From Thermoflexus sp. (lineage in GTDB: Bacteria > Chloroflexota > Anaerolineae > Aggregatilineales > Aggregatilineaceae): DNA of 64,000 bases. The stretch is from contig DYGX01000005.1 in NCBI GenBank assembly GCA_020724465.1, positions 124,001 through 188,000 of the forward strand, in the 5' to 3' direction. Positions 1-9,176 of this stretch are shown one piece after another. The stretch's first letter is position 1, and every line of letters begins with the position of its first letter. Both the position numbers and the translations under genes were made by a program. Under the pieces are notes generated by a model. It was not told the DNA's origin and made no database searches. It was given only the letters and a program-made list of their open reading frames with translations.

Positions 1-1809
1 TTGGTGGCTCTGTTTTTGCCGCCGCTGGCGCTCCACGAGGTGATCCGCGAGGCGCTGACCGACGCCGGGCCGTCCCCAACCCGCGATCCCCTCGCGGCGC
101 GCGGGCTGGTGTTCGAGCCGCTGGCGCCGGACTCGCCGGTTGAGGCGAGCGGGCTGGCGCTCAGCGTGCCGCCCGGCGAGACGGGCCGCGGTTATCGCGT
201 GCGGGTGGCCGCGCTCGAGCCGGCGGACTATCTGGCGGGGGATGTGCCCGAAACCGGCTGGAACTGCGCGCCCGATCTGCCCGCCGGGCACGCGCTCGCC
301 AGCCGGGTGTATAGCCTGCTGCAAGAGGGCGCGCCGCCCGCCCGGCTGAGCCTGCGGCTTGTGCCGGTGGAAGGGGCGGCGCTGGAGCGCGGGCTGGAAC
401 TGCGCGTCTGGAATGCCACGCACGCGGCGTGGGAGTTCGTGCCGGGCCAGGTTCCGGCAGGCGATGGCTCCGGCGCGGTGCTGGTGGAGATGAGCTATCT
501 GCCGCGCTGCGTGGCGCTGTTCCGCGAGCCGCCGTCGGCGCGGATCGTCGGCGTGACGCTCGCGCCGTCCGAGACGTTCGATCCGGCCCGCCTGCCCGAA
601 GGCGCGCGCCTCTACCCGGCGACGGCGCGCCCGCTGCCGGACGGCCGTCTGCATGCCGTGCTGCCCGCCGGAGTCGAGCCGGGCGGCGCGTATCGCGTGA
701 TCCCCGTGGTTCAGAACTTCGAGGATCCGGCGGTGATCGATGTGGCGACGGTGCGCGCGCTGCTGGCGGATCCGGCCTTGCGCCAGCAGCACGTCCGGGC
801 GGTGGCCGCGCTCGCGCTGCACGAGGAGAACACGTTTTCCGGCGTGGCGCTTGACTATCGCGGCCTGCCGGGCGAACTACGCCCGGCCTTGACCGCTTTC
901 GTGCGCGATCTGGCGGCGCTGCTGCACGCCGGAGACGCAACCCTGACGGTTATTCTGCCCGCGCCCGTGTACGACGCGCCAGGGCGGCGCTGGCTGACGG
1001 GCGCGTACGATTGGGGCGCGATCGGGCAGGCGGCGGATCAGGTCGCGATCGCGCTTCCGGCCGATCCGGAGGCGTGGGAGCCGGGCGGTGTGGTCGAAGA
1101 CCTGATCGCCTGGGCGACCGGGCAGATCAGCCGCAGCGATCTGTTGCTCGAAGTCAGCGCGCTCAGTATCGAGGATCAGGGCGAAGGGTTGTTTGTCCCG
1201 GTATCGCCAGGCGAGGTGCTGGCCCGCTGGAGCACGGTCCGGCTCGAACCCGCCGGGCAGGCCGGGGCCGGCCAGCCGGTCATCGCGCAGCTTGCCGGGG
1301 CAGGCGGCGTGACGCTGCGCTCCGGCGTGGACGAGGCGATCGTCACAGCCTATCTGGCGCTGGAAGACGCGGGCGGGAACGAGCTGCGCCGCCTGTGGCT
1401 GACCGATGCCGCGGCGCTCCAGGCCAGGCTTGCGCTGGCCGTGCGCGCCAACCTCGGCGGGGTGCTGGTGCGCGATCTGTGGCGGACGGGCACGCTGCCA
1501 GGGCTGGCCGAGGTATTGGCCGCGTACCGCGTCGGAGCCGGGGCCGCTCTGGACGCGTCCGATCTGGTGGTGATGTGGACGGTTCGCGCCGGAGATACCG
1601 TGATCGAGCAGAGCGCCACATCGCCCGGCGCGCTCTTCCGCTTTGAGGCGCCGGGGCACTACCCGGCGGTCAGCGTCGAGGCGCGGCTGGACGGGGCCGT
1701 GCTGGGCCGTGCCGAGCTGACCATCGCGCAGCCGGAACCCACCCCCGCGTCCCCCGATGACGCTGCTGCCACAACGCCCACGCCGGAGCCGGACACGCCG
1801 GATTCGTAA
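1..1809 (+). CDS. GH18-like (chitinase/spore-hydrolase fold) protein, probably 5'-truncated
   Basis: The reading frame is open from the first base and ends with TAA at 1807, so the true start probably lies upstream. I see no ribosome binding site and no signal peptide. Residues about 240-510 resemble a GH18-type TIM barrel of the YaaH/spore cortex hydrolase kind: a strand ending FSGVALDYRG (about 279-288) sits where GH18 proteins carry the DxxDxDxE motif, but the usual catalytic Glu is not evident, so it may be non-catalytic. The C-terminal part (about 520-580) looks like a small beta-sandwich ending in a Thr-Pro-rich tail, typical of exported proteins in this genome. Function is inferred as cell-wall or polysaccharide binding/hydrolysis. 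An HD-domain gene follows on the same strand. Confidence 0.6.
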   Translation: MVALFLPPLALHEVIREALTDAGPSPTRDPLAARGLVFEPLAPDSPVEASGLALSVPPGETGRGYRVRVAALEPADYLAGDVPETGWNCAPDLPAGHALASRVYSLLQEGAPPARLSLRLVPVEGAALERGLELRVWNATHAAWEFVPGQVPAGDGSGAVLVEMSYLPRCVALFREPPSARIVGVTLAPSETFDPARLPEGARLYPATARPLPDGRLHAVLPAGVEPGGAYRVIPVVQNFEDPAVIDVATVRALLADPALRQQHVRAVAALALHEENTFSGVALDYRGLPGELRPALTAFVRDLAALLHAGDATLTVILPAPVYDAPGRRWLTGAYDWGAIGQAADQVAIALPADPEAWEPGGVVEDLIAWATGQISRSDLLLEVSALSIEDQGEGLFVPVSPGEVLARWSTVRLEPAGQAGAGQPVIAQLAGAGGVTLRSGVDEAIVTAYLALEDAGGNELRRLWLTDAAALQARLALAVRANLGGVLVRDLWRTGTLPGLAEVLAAYRVGAGAALDASDLVVMWTVRAGDTVIEQSATSPGALFRFEAPGHYPAVSVEARLDGAVLGRAELTIAQPEPTPASPDDAAATTPTPEPDTPDS

Positions 1810-1832
1810 CGCGGGCCGGGGAGATGAGGCCG

Positions 1833-2837
1833 ATGGAGCTTGAGGATATCCTGTATGGCCGCGTGACGGTCGACGAGCCGGTGCTGGTCGCGCTGCTGGG
1901 CAGCCGGGCGGTGCGGCGGCTGCGCGGCGTGCTGCAGCACGGCATCACCGGGCTGCTCGGCATCACGCATCCGGTGACGCGCTATGACCATTCGGTCGGC
2001 GTGATGTTGCTGGTGCGGCGGCTCGGCGCCCCGCTGGACGAGCAGATCGCCGCGTTGCTGCACGACGTGAGCCACACCGCCTTCAGCCACGTGATCGACC
2101 ACGTGCTGGGCGCCGCCGCCGAGCAGAGCTATCACGAGCAGGTCAAGGCGGATTATGTGGCGCGCACCGATCTGCCCGATCTGCTCGCCGCGCACGGCCA
2201 CGACTGGCGCGCCTTTCTGCACGAGGACGGCTATCCGCTGCTGGAGCAGCCCGCCCCGGCGCTATGCGCGGACCGGCTCGATTACTTCCTGCGCGACTGC
2301 TATTACCTGAAGCTGGCCGGTGCGGGGGACATCGCGCACGTGCTGGCGCACCTGACCGTGCGGGATGGGCAGATTGTAACGGACGATCTGGACGTAGCGC
2401 GCTGGCTGGCCTACACCTATCTGGCGGCAGACGACGCGAGCTGGTCGAACTTCCGCGAAGTGGGGCTGTACGAAGTGACCGCCGAAGCGATCCGGCGGGC
2501 GCTGGCCTGCGGCGCGGTCGAGCAGGCGGATTTCTGGGGGACGGACCGCGCGCTGTGGGAGCGTTTGCGCGCCGCCGAGGACCCGGCAGTGCGCGCCCAG
2601 GTGCGGCTGATCTCGCCGGCGACGCAGTTCGTGTGGGACGACGCCGCGCCCGATTTCACCGTGCGCACCAAGCTGCGCACGCTCGATCCGGCGGTGCTGG
2701 TCGACGGCCCGGCGCAGCCGCTCTCGACCCTGGACCCGGCGTTTGCCGCACACCGCGCCCGCTACCTGGCGCGCAAAGACCGCGCCTGGCCGATGCGTGC
2801 CGTCCCACCACCGGCAGGTCAAGCGGGCGTAGGGTAA
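1833..2837 (+). CDS. HD-domain phosphohydrolase (COG1078-like)
   Basis: Predicted metal-dependent phosphohydrolase of the HD superfamily, related to SAMHD1/dGTPase-like COG1078 proteins; the substrate is unknown. Visible metal-binding motifs are RYDHSVGV near residue 50, the doublet in LLHDVSHTAFSH near residues 75-86, and CADRLDYFLRD near 145-155. The ATG at 1833 is preferred because GGGGAG lies about nine bases upstream; an ATG at 1824 in the same frame abuts that motif. It starts 23 bases after the preceding gene and may be cotranscribed with it. No membrane segment or signal peptide is seen, so it is cytoplasmic. Confidence 0.85.
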   Translation: MELEDILYGRVTVDEPVLVALLGSRAVRRLRGVLQHGITGLLGITHPVTRYDHSVGVMLLVRRLGAPLDEQIAALLHDVSHTAFSHVIDHVLGAAAEQSYHEQVKADYVARTDLPDLLAAHGHDWRAFLHEDGYPLLEQPAPALCADRLDYFLRDCYYLKLAGAGDIAHVLAHLTVRDGQIVTDDLDVARWLAYTYLAADDASWSNFREVGLYEVTAEAIRRALACGAVEQADFWGTDRALWERLRAAEDPAVRAQVRLISPATQFVWDDAAPDFTVRTKLRTLDPAVLVDGPAQPLSTLDPAFAAHRARYLARKDRAWPMRAVPPPAGQAGVG

Positions 2838-2926
2838 GCGTTTGCTGGGGCGGGCGTCGGTTGCGGTACAATGGTCCGGCACTGCGCCTGGGGACGCGCC
2901 ACAATGGGCGGCGAACCGGGGCGGTG

Positions 2927-2932
2927 TATAAT
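2927..2932 (+). promoter_or_regulatory. Candidate -10 box upstream of the first GH-A gene
   Basis: A perfect TATAAT lies 72 bases before the ATG at 3004. No convincing -35 hexamer stands 16-18 bases upstream, so this is a weak promoter call. Confidence 0.35.
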
Positions 2933-3003
2933 CAGGGTACCGTGCCGGGGAGTCGTTCGGCAGGCTGCTCTATCCACCCAAGCAATCGAGGAGGCCAAGC
3001 CTT

Positions 3004-4482
3004 ATGCATGCATCTGCTGTTGCCCGCCGCCGTCAGCTTCGGGGATTTGTGATCGCGTGGTTGGGTATTACGCTGCTGATGGGCGCGCTCACGTTCGCCG
3101 GGATCTACTATGCGACCGGATTGGTAAATAACGGTAACAGCGGGGGCGGGGACGACCTGGGGGCGATCCCCTTGCCGCTGGCCGATCTGGGCGGCGAGCG
3201 TGCGGCAGAAGACGGCGCGCCGGACCTCTCCGACCTGGATGGCACGCCCGTTCCGACCAGCGCCGACGGCCAGGCGGCTGCGGTTGCGGCGCTGCCTCAG
3301 GTGGGCGCTGCCGGCGCGGCACGCCAGCCCGCGACTCCCGTGCCGTCGCCCACGCCGCGCGGTGGCGCGGCTCCGGCACAGCCGCCGGCTGCCGGGGCGG
3401 CGGCCGTTCCAATCAGCGAAGACTTCCAGCTTGGGATCCAGGTTCAACCGAACGCCGATCCGGAAGTGCATCGCGTCTGGATGGGCGAGGTGCGCGATAA
3501 GCTCAAGCTGAAGTGGATCAAGCAGCAGATCCGCTGGGAAGACGTCGAGCCGCAGCCCGGCCAGTACGACTGGCATATGCTCGACGTGACGCTCGACCTG
3601 GCGGCGGAGCACGACATCCTGGTCATGGCGAGCGTGCTCGATACGCCCGATTGGGCGCGCGAGCCGGGCGCGCCGCTCAGCAAAGAGGGGCCACCCGCCG
3701 ACCCGCAGATCTTCGCCAACTTCCTGACCCAGCTTTTGACCCGCTACAAGGGCAAGATCCACGCCGTTGAGGTGTGGAACGAGATGAACATCGACCGCGA
3801 GTGGGCCTCGATCTATGGCCTGAGCGCGCGCAACTACGTCAATCTGCTGCGCGTGGCGCGCGACGCGATCAAGGCCGTCGATCCGAACATCATCGTGATC
3901 AGCGGCGCGCTCTCGCCCACCGGCGTCAACGATGGCGTGGGCGCGTATGATGACTTTGTGTACATGGACATGCTGATCCAGGCCGGGGTGCTGGATGTGG
4001 CCGACTGCGTCGGGGCGCATCACAACGGCTATAACATCGGCCCGAACGTCCCCTGGAACAGCGTCCCCAACGACCCGAGCGCCGTGTTCCGCGGCCCGTT
4101 CAACAACCCGCATCATAGCTGGTCGTTTTACAGCACGCTCAACGGCTACGCGCAGAAGATCCGGCAGGCTGGCAGCGATAAGAAGCTGTGCATCACCGAG
4201 TTCGGCTGGGCTGTTTCGGAAGACCTGGGCGGCACGCCGCAGAACTTTGAGTTCGCCCGCGACAACACGCTGCAAGAACAGGCGCAATATCTCGGCGAAG
4301 CGATCGAGCTGATGCAGGAGTGGGGCTTCGTCTGGCTGGCGTTCGTCTGGAACCTCAACTACGGGCCGCAGGCCGGTTGGGACCCGACCGACAACAACGT
4401 GCCCTACTCGCTGCTGCGCCCGGAGTGGCGCCAGTCTCCGGCTTATGACGTGATCGCAGCCTACAACTTCCGCGAGCAGTAG
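3004..4482 (+). CDS. Membrane-anchored clan GH-A glycoside hydrolase (GH39/GH5-like)
   Basis: Exported glycosidase-like protein. Residues about 16-42 form one transmembrane segment, followed by a Gly/Ala/Pro-rich linker to about residue 140, so the enzyme domain would be tethered outside the membrane. The catalytic barrel (about 145-490) carries EVWNEMN near residue 258, the clan GH-A acid/base Asn-Glu pair, and ITEFGW near 397-402, the expected nucleophile Glu. A strong GAGGAGG motif at 2987 supports the ATG at 3004. The next gene is a diverged paralogue with the same architecture, which suggests local duplication. Substrate cannot be told from sequence; beta-xylosidase or cellulase-like activity is possible. 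Confidence 0.8.
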   Translation: MHASAVARRRQLRGFVIAWLGITLLMGALTFAGIYYATGLVNNGNSGGGDDLGAIPLPLADLGGERAAEDGAPDLSDLDGTPVPTSADGQAAAVAALPQVGAAGAARQPATPVPSPTPRGGAAPAQPPAAGAAAVPISEDFQLGIQVQPNADPEVHRVWMGEVRDKLKLKWIKQQIRWEDVEPQPGQYDWHMLDVTLDLAAEHDILVMASVLDTPDWAREPGAPLSKEGPPADPQIFANFLTQLLTRYKGKIHAVEVWNEMNIDREWASIYGLSARNYVNLLRVARDAIKAVDPNIIVISGALSPTGVNDGVGAYDDFVYMDMLIQAGVLDVADCVGAHHNGYNIGPNVPWNSVPNDPSAVFRGPFNNPHHSWSFYSTLNGYAQKIRQAGSDKKLCITEFGWAVSEDLGGTPQNFEFARDNTLQEQAQYLGEAIELMQEWGFVWLAFVWNLNYGPQAGWDPTDNNVPYSLLRPEWRQSPAYDVIAAYNFREQ

Positions 4483-4529
4483 CGATCCGGCGCGTCCGGC
4501 CTGGCCGGAGCGAAGAACCAGACTTTGAG

Positions 4530-4554
4530 GGCGGGCCTTGTGCCCGCCTGATTT
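4530..4554 (+). terminator. Hairpin between the two GH-A genes
   Basis: GGCGGGC (4530-4536) pairs with GCCCGCC (4542-4548) across a five-base loop and is followed by TGATTTT. It could end the first GH-A transcript or only attenuate it, since the next gene is 64 bases further on. Confidence 0.5.
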
Positions 4555-4617
4555 TGCGCGCGACGCCGCGCTGGACTGTGTGACCGCTCGAATCCACGAC
4601 TGAGGAGTACCGCTGCG

Positions 4618-5913
4618 TTGACCGACCTGTATTCACCCGGCCCTTCACCCGCGCGCCGCACGCGCATGCGCCTGGTGTTTGCCGGCGCCGCACTCGCGCT
4701 TGCGCTGGGCGCGGCTGCCGGTGTGTGGTGGGCCGTGCGGCCGGGCGAGGATCTTGCCGCGCCGACCGCAACCCCGCCGATTCCGTCTGACCTCGCGCCG
4801 GACGCGGTGACCGACCCCCCCTTTCCCTCGCTGACGTACGGCATTCACACCTTTCTGTGGTGGAACGAAACGACGCGCACGTTTGATCTGGACATGGTGC
4901 GGCTGATGAACTTCACGCATGTCAAGCAGCGCTTCGCCTGGCTGGATGTTGAGCCGCAGCCGGGCGAGTGGCACTGGCAGCACGCCGACGCCGTGGTGGA
5001 CGAGGTTGACTATCGCGGATTGGAGATTGTCGCGCGGATCGACGGCGCGCCGGATTGGGCGGTGCGCCCGCTCGACGCGCCCGACGACGCCCCGATCGAT
5101 CTGGACGCCTGGGCCGAATACTGCGGCGCGGTTGCGGGGCGCTACCAGGGCCGGATCGCCGGGTACCAGGTCTGGAACGAGCCGAATCTGCGCGTCGAGT
5201 GGTATGGCAACCCGCCGAACGCCGCCGGATATGTCAGGCTGCTGCGCGCCTGCGCCGAAGCGATCCGCGCCGCCGACCCGGACGCGGTCATTATCTCGGC
5301 CGGGCTGGCGCCGACCGGCGGCCCCATGCCGGACGCCATGCCCGATCTCGACTACCTGCGCCAGATGTACGCCGCCGGAGCCGCGCCCTATTTCGACGTG
5401 CTGGGGCTGAACGCGCCCGGCTACGCGGCGGCGCCCGAAGTCTCGCCGGACGAAGCCGAGGCCACCTACGGCCACCGCTGGATGGCCTTCCGGCATGTCG
5501 AGGACGCGCGCGCGATTATGGTCGAGCAGGGGGACGCGGCCAAGCAGGTGGCGCTGCTGGAAGTGGGCTGGACGACCGACCCGCGCCCCGATGTGATCTA
5601 TGCCTGGCACGCGGTCGACGAGGCGACTCAGGCCGCCTATCTGGTCGGTGCCTATCGCTGGGCGGCGCAGCACTGGCGTCCCTGGGTCGGGCTGATGGTG
5701 ACGATCTACATGGCGGATATCAACTGGACCGAGGATGACGAAGAATACTGGTGGGCGATCAACACGCCCGGCTATCCACCCCGCTATCGCCAGGCGTACA
5801 TCGATCTGGCGAACATGGAGAAGGTGATGGGCGACCGGGTGATCCCGGCGCGGGACCCCGGCGCGCCCGAAGCGCAATTTGTCCCGACGCTGTCGCCGCG
5901 CAATTCTGAATGA
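4618..5913 (+). CDS. Membrane-anchored clan GH-A glycoside hydrolase, paralogue of the preceding gene
   Basis: Second GH-A protein with an N-terminal membrane anchor (about residues 18-40), a short Pro/Thr linker and a barrel domain. The acid/base Asn-Glu pair is in VWNEPN near residue 187 and a candidate nucleophile Glu is in LLEVGW near 315. The shared phrase DVEPQPGxxxW in both proteins shows common ancestry. The TTG start at 4618 is chosen because GAGGAG lies ten bases upstream; an in-frame ATG at 4666 would remove part of the positively charged N-terminus. It is shorter than its neighbour mainly because of a shorter linker. Substrate unknown. Confidence 0.75.
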   Translation: MTDLYSPGPSPARRTRMRLVFAGAALALALGAAAGVWWAVRPGEDLAAPTATPPIPSDLAPDAVTDPPFPSLTYGIHTFLWWNETTRTFDLDMVRLMNFTHVKQRFAWLDVEPQPGEWHWQHADAVVDEVDYRGLEIVARIDGAPDWAVRPLDAPDDAPIDLDAWAEYCGAVAGRYQGRIAGYQVWNEPNLRVEWYGNPPNAAGYVRLLRACAEAIRAADPDAVIISAGLAPTGGPMPDAMPDLDYLRQMYAAGAAPYFDVLGLNAPGYAAAPEVSPDEAEATYGHRWMAFRHVEDARAIMVEQGDAAKQVALLEVGWTTDPRPDVIYAWHAVDEATQAAYLVGAYRWAAQHWRPWVGLMVTIYMADINWTEDDEEYWWAINTPGYPPRYRQAYIDLANMEKVMGDRVIPARDPGAPEAQFVPTLSPRNSE

Positions 5914-5948
5914 GCGGCGGCCGGCATTGCGCGCTGCGCAGATCGGAG

Positions 5949-6758
5949 TTAATTCGCGGCGGGTCGGGCGCTGGGGTTCCGGCGGCGGGTGAGTGTTTTC
6001 GGTTCCCACCGCATCAGAACGAGCAACACCACGAGCCACGCCACGACGCTGGTCACGCGTGGGTCGAGGTGCGAGCCGTCGTTGGGGAACAGCGACCAGC
6101 TCACGTTGTCCATGCTGTGAACGAGCAAAGCTGCGCCAACGCTCTGGCCCGTGTTGTTGAAGATCCAGACTATTAAGACGCGCAGAGCGATGGAGTAGAT
6201 GCTGTGCCAGACGATCCAGTCTGTGGACCGGCCGGCCTGGATATTGGGCACAATGTGCCAGATCTGCCAGACGAGGCCCACAACCAGGCCCGCCATCAGG
6301 GCGCCCCAACGCTGCCGGAGCGGCTCGGTCGCGTATCCGCTCCACCCCAGCTCCTCAGCCGCGGCCGGGATCAGGAACATGAAGAAATAGATCGGGGCAG
6401 CGGCCAGGGAAACTTTGATCGGATCGGGTAGGGGCAGGCCGGTCCACCGCATGATAAGGTACGACGCCGCGTAGATGAGCGGGACGAGGACGAAGATGGC
6501 AAGGTACCAGGTTTTGCTGCCAATCCGCCTGTAATCGAGCGCCCGCTTTAGAAGCCGCGCTACACCGTGGAGACCGCCGGTGGAATAGGACAGAACAGAC
6601 GCGGCGATGACCGGCGTCGTCCACATGAACGAGCTTGCGGGGAGATCCATTGGAACCGGCAGCTTCTCTCCCCCAAGCAGCCAGAACGGAACGGAGAGCA
6701 GGTAGACCAGCCCGAAATACTTCCACGGGAACTGCTCTTGCGAATCGTGAGAGCGCAT
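5949..6758 (-). CDS. CPBP (CAAX protease/Abi) family intramembrane protease
   Basis: Predicted polytopic membrane protease of the CPBP family, with about seven hydrophobic segments in 269 residues. The family motif EELGWSGY (second Glu of the EE pair expected to be catalytic), a His in WQIWHIVPN and a final HSMDNVSW motif are all present in order. In bacteria such proteins process prenylated or export-related peptides, or serve bacteriocin immunity; nothing here decides between these. The ATG at 6758 opens the conserved protein; the open frame extends further upstream but with unrelated composition. It faces the GT39 gene divergently. Confidence 0.85.
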   Translation of the reverse strand: MRSHDSQEQFPWKYFGLVYLLSVPFWLLGGEKLPVPMDLPASSFMWTTPVIAASVLSYSTGGLHGVARLLKRALDYRRIGSKTWYLAIFVLVPLIYAASYLIMRWTGLPLPDPIKVSLAAAPIYFFMFLIPAAAEELGWSGYATEPLRQRWGALMAGLVVGLVWQIWHIVPNIQAGRSTDWIVWHSIYSIALRVLIVWIFNNTGQSVGAALLVHSMDNVSWSLFPNDGSHLDPRVTSVVAWLVVLLVLMRWEPKTLTRRRNPSARPAAN

Positions 6759-6970
6759 CACCTGTCGTCCCTGTGCATGCATCGCGGATCGATCGCAGCG
6801 GACCTGCCCATTATCCACACTTGCCGCAAACGGACAATCACGCGCCCACGGCGGAGCGCCTGCATCCCGCTCTGGCGCCTGTTTGCCGCTTTTAGTCGCG
6901 CCGCCAAGCGTGTTACAATGGCACGTCATCGCGGCGCCCGATAGGCGCTGGCTGAGTAATGGTTCGAAAC

Positions 6971-7002
6971 CCTGAAGGCGCCAGATCGCGGCGCGCTTCA
7001 GG
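6971..7002 (+). promoter_or_regulatory. Leader hairpin directly before the GT39 ribosome binding site
   Basis: CCTGAAGGCGCC (6971-6982) and GGCGCGCTTCAGG (6990-7002) form a nearly perfect stem, with one bulged base and a seven-base loop, ending three bases before the AGGAG used by the gene at 7015. A TACAAT box at 6913-6918 may be the promoter. The fold could influence translation initiation; it matches no riboswitch I know. Confidence 0.4.
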
Positions 7003-7014
7003 TCAGGAGTAGCC

Positions 7015-9123
7015 TTGAATCGCAGACAAGAATACTCGCTGATCGTCGGGTTGCTTGTGATGGCGGCGGTGCTGCGGGTGTGGGACCTGACGCGCCTGCC
7101 GCCGGGCTTCAACACCGACGAGCTGGCGCATATCCGCATCACCGAGACAATCCGCCAGGGCCACATCGCGATCCACTATCAGGTGGGCGACGATGTGGGG
7201 CGCGCGGGCCTGTACGCCTTGGGCAACGCCATCCTGGTGTCGCTGGTTGGCGACGGCCTGCTCGGCTACCGGGTGCTGTCATGGGCGGCGGGCATGGTGC
7301 TGCTGGCGCTGGTTTACGCGCTGGCGCGGCGGCTGTTCGGCCCGCCGGTGGCGCTGATCGCTCTGGGACTGAGCGCGGTTAACTTGCAGGCGATTTTGCT
7401 GGCGCGCACCGTCACCCCGGAAACGCTGGTCCCGGCTTACATCACCCTGACGCTGCTGGTGCTGGCGCGCGCCTTCAACCTGCGGCGCGAGGTGCGCTTC
7501 CGCCTGCCGATGACGCTGCCCTTCGCCCTGCTCGGCGTGCTGTTCGGGCTGTCCGGCTACCTGCACTACGCCGCCCTGCCGCTGGGACCGATCGGGGCCG
7601 TGTTCTTTGGACACCTGCTGCTCACCCGCCAGCCGCTCTCGCGCCGGGTGTGGAACGCGATGCTGTTTGTGGTGGTGCTGGCCACAGTGGTTGCCCTGCC
7701 GTACCTGATCTCGACGGCGCGAGAGACGGCCATCAGCGAGCCGTATGTGCTGTGGACTGAGCGCCCGCGTTCGCTGTCCGACGCGATCGACGGGATGCTT
7801 GGCGCGTTGGGCGGGCTGGTATGGAAAGGCGACCCGCGCATCACGCACAACCTGCCCGACGTGCCGCTGCTGGGGCCGTTGATGGCGCTGTTGATGATTG
7901 CTGGCGTGGTGGAAGGGCTGCGGCGCTGGCGCGAGCCGCGCTACGCCCTGTTGCTGCTGGTCCTGGCCGCCGGGCTGGGGACCGATGCCTGGGTGCGCAC
8001 CGGGCCGAGCTTCGCGGCCAATCTGGCGGCATGGCCGGCGGCGTTCATCTTTGCCGGTGTGGGGGCTGCCGTCCTGGCCCGCACGCTGCGCGGGCGCGGC
8101 TGGGCACATGCCTGGCAGCCGGTCGGCATCCTGTTGGTGGGGGCGCTGGTGGTGAACGTTCTGGTGACGCGGCACCGTTTGTTCGACACCTGGCGCGAAC
8201 ATCCGGAGATGGCTTCGGCCTATCACGCGCATCTTGGCTACATCGCGGCCTATCTCGACCGTTCCGCCGACGGCCTGCCGGTGTCGCTGTGCACGCATCC
8301 GCTGCGCGGCAAGAACGAAGTGGACCTGACCGCGCGGCAGATGCTCAACCTGATGATGCACCGCGATAACCTGCCCATCCGCCACTCGGACTGCGAGACC
8401 GGGCTGGTGTTTATCAACGCAGGCGCGCCGATGCGGTTTATCTACGGCAGCCCGCGCGGGCCGGAGATCATGCGCCCCGAGTTGAAAGCCTGGCTCGATC
8501 AGGCCCAGCCGCTGCCCGCCGACCACCTGCCCGACGGAACCGTGCTGTGGGTTGATGTCGAAGAACGCATCATGGACGCAGGCGGCTATGCCTGGGGCCA
8601 GCTCGCCGAGACGTATTTCGTCGGGCGGGACGAACCGATGCCTGTCCGCGCGCCGCTGGCGATCAAGCTCGAGCGCAACCTGACGTTTGCCGGGTACGAT
8701 CTCTTTCCGCGCCAACGCCCGCCGGGCGGCACGCCGATCGTGCTGGTCACATACTGGCGCGTGGACGGCGAGGTGCCGGCAGACGCGGGCATCTTCGCGC
8801 ATCTGGTCGACTATTGGGAGAACCCGGAAACGAACCAGATGGTTCCGCTGCTGGAGCCGTGGGCCGAGGCGAATTCGCTCGATGTGATGGCAAGCGGTCT
8901 GCAAAACCGCGATTTCTTCGCCCAGGTGCTTTATATCTATATGCGCGACGACCTGCGGCCGGGCAACTACGCGCTGGTGATCGGCGCGTATCAGGGCAAC
9001 GTCTTCAACCGGCTGGGAGTGCTCGATCCGGCCACCGGCGCGCGGCGTGGCGACCGGCTGAGCCTGGGCACGATCGAGCTGACGGCGCAGACGAATGACG
9101 GCGGCCAGGCGAACTCCCCCTGA
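7015..9123 (+). CDS. GT39-family (ArnT/PMT-like) membrane glycosyltransferase
   Basis: Polytopic membrane protein of 702 residues: about ten to twelve hydrophobic segments fill residues 8-400, followed by a soluble C-terminal domain (about 400-690). The first loop contains FNTDELAH with an Asp-Glu pair at 35-36, the signature of GT39/PMT and ArnT-type enzymes, which transfer sugars from lipid-phosphate donors on the outer face of the membrane. The C-terminal beta-rich domain, with LTFAGYDLFPRQ and YWRVDGEVP, resembles accessory domains on similar enzymes. The TTG at 7015 has AGGAG at 7005. A second, shorter GT39 gene lies at 11843-13462. The acceptor is unknown. Confidence 0.8.
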   Translation: MNRRQEYSLIVGLLVMAAVLRVWDLTRLPPGFNTDELAHIRITETIRQGHIAIHYQVGDDVGRAGLYALGNAILVSLVGDGLLGYRVLSWAAGMVLLALVYALARRLFGPPVALIALGLSAVNLQAILLARTVTPETLVPAYITLTLLVLARAFNLRREVRFRLPMTLPFALLGVLFGLSGYLHYAALPLGPIGAVFFGHLLLTRQPLSRRVWNAMLFVVVLATVVALPYLISTARETAISEPYVLWTERPRSLSDAIDGMLGALGGLVWKGDPRITHNLPDVPLLGPLMALLMIAGVVEGLRRWREPRYALLLLVLAAGLGTDAWVRTGPSFAANLAAWPAAFIFAGVGAAVLARTLRGRGWAHAWQPVGILLVGALVVNVLVTRHRLFDTWREHPEMASAYHAHLGYIAAYLDRSADGLPVSLCTHPLRGKNEVDLTARQMLNLMMHRDNLPIRHSDCETGLVFINAGAPMRFIYGSPRGPEIMRPELKAWLDQAQPLPADHLPDGTVLWVDVEERIMDAGGYAWGQLAETYFVGRDEPMPVRAPLAIKLERNLTFAGYDLFPRQRPPGGTPIVLVTYWRVDGEVPADAGIFAHLVDYWENPETNQMVPLLEPWAEANSLDVMASGLQNRDFFAQVLYIYMRDDLRPGNYALVIGAYQGNVFNRLGVLDPATGARRGDRLSLGTIELTAQTNDGGQANSP

Positions 9124-9176
9124 GGGACGCGTTCGCAGCGCGCACATCATGCCCACGACACGAAGCAGGAGCAGCG

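Noticed and set aside
4645-6345. 566-residue minus-strand frame antisense to the second GH-A gene
   Set aside because: It is the complement of conserved GH-A codons and has no homology-like motif.
5949-6758. CPBP protease as a phage-defence gene
   Set aside because: CPBP proteins include Abi proteins, but there is no defence neighbourhood, so only the family can be stated.
6919-7010. tRNA-like motif GGTTCGAAAC before the GT39 gene
   Set aside because: No acceptor, D-arm or anticodon arm can be drawn around it; the hairpin present does not fit a cloverleaf.
7279-9156. 625-residue open frame on the minus strand antisense to the GT39 gene
   Set aside because: It is a shadow of a GC-rich gene: low-complexity, Gln/Arg/His-rich composition, no domain, while the plus-strand protein has a clear family and membrane pattern.
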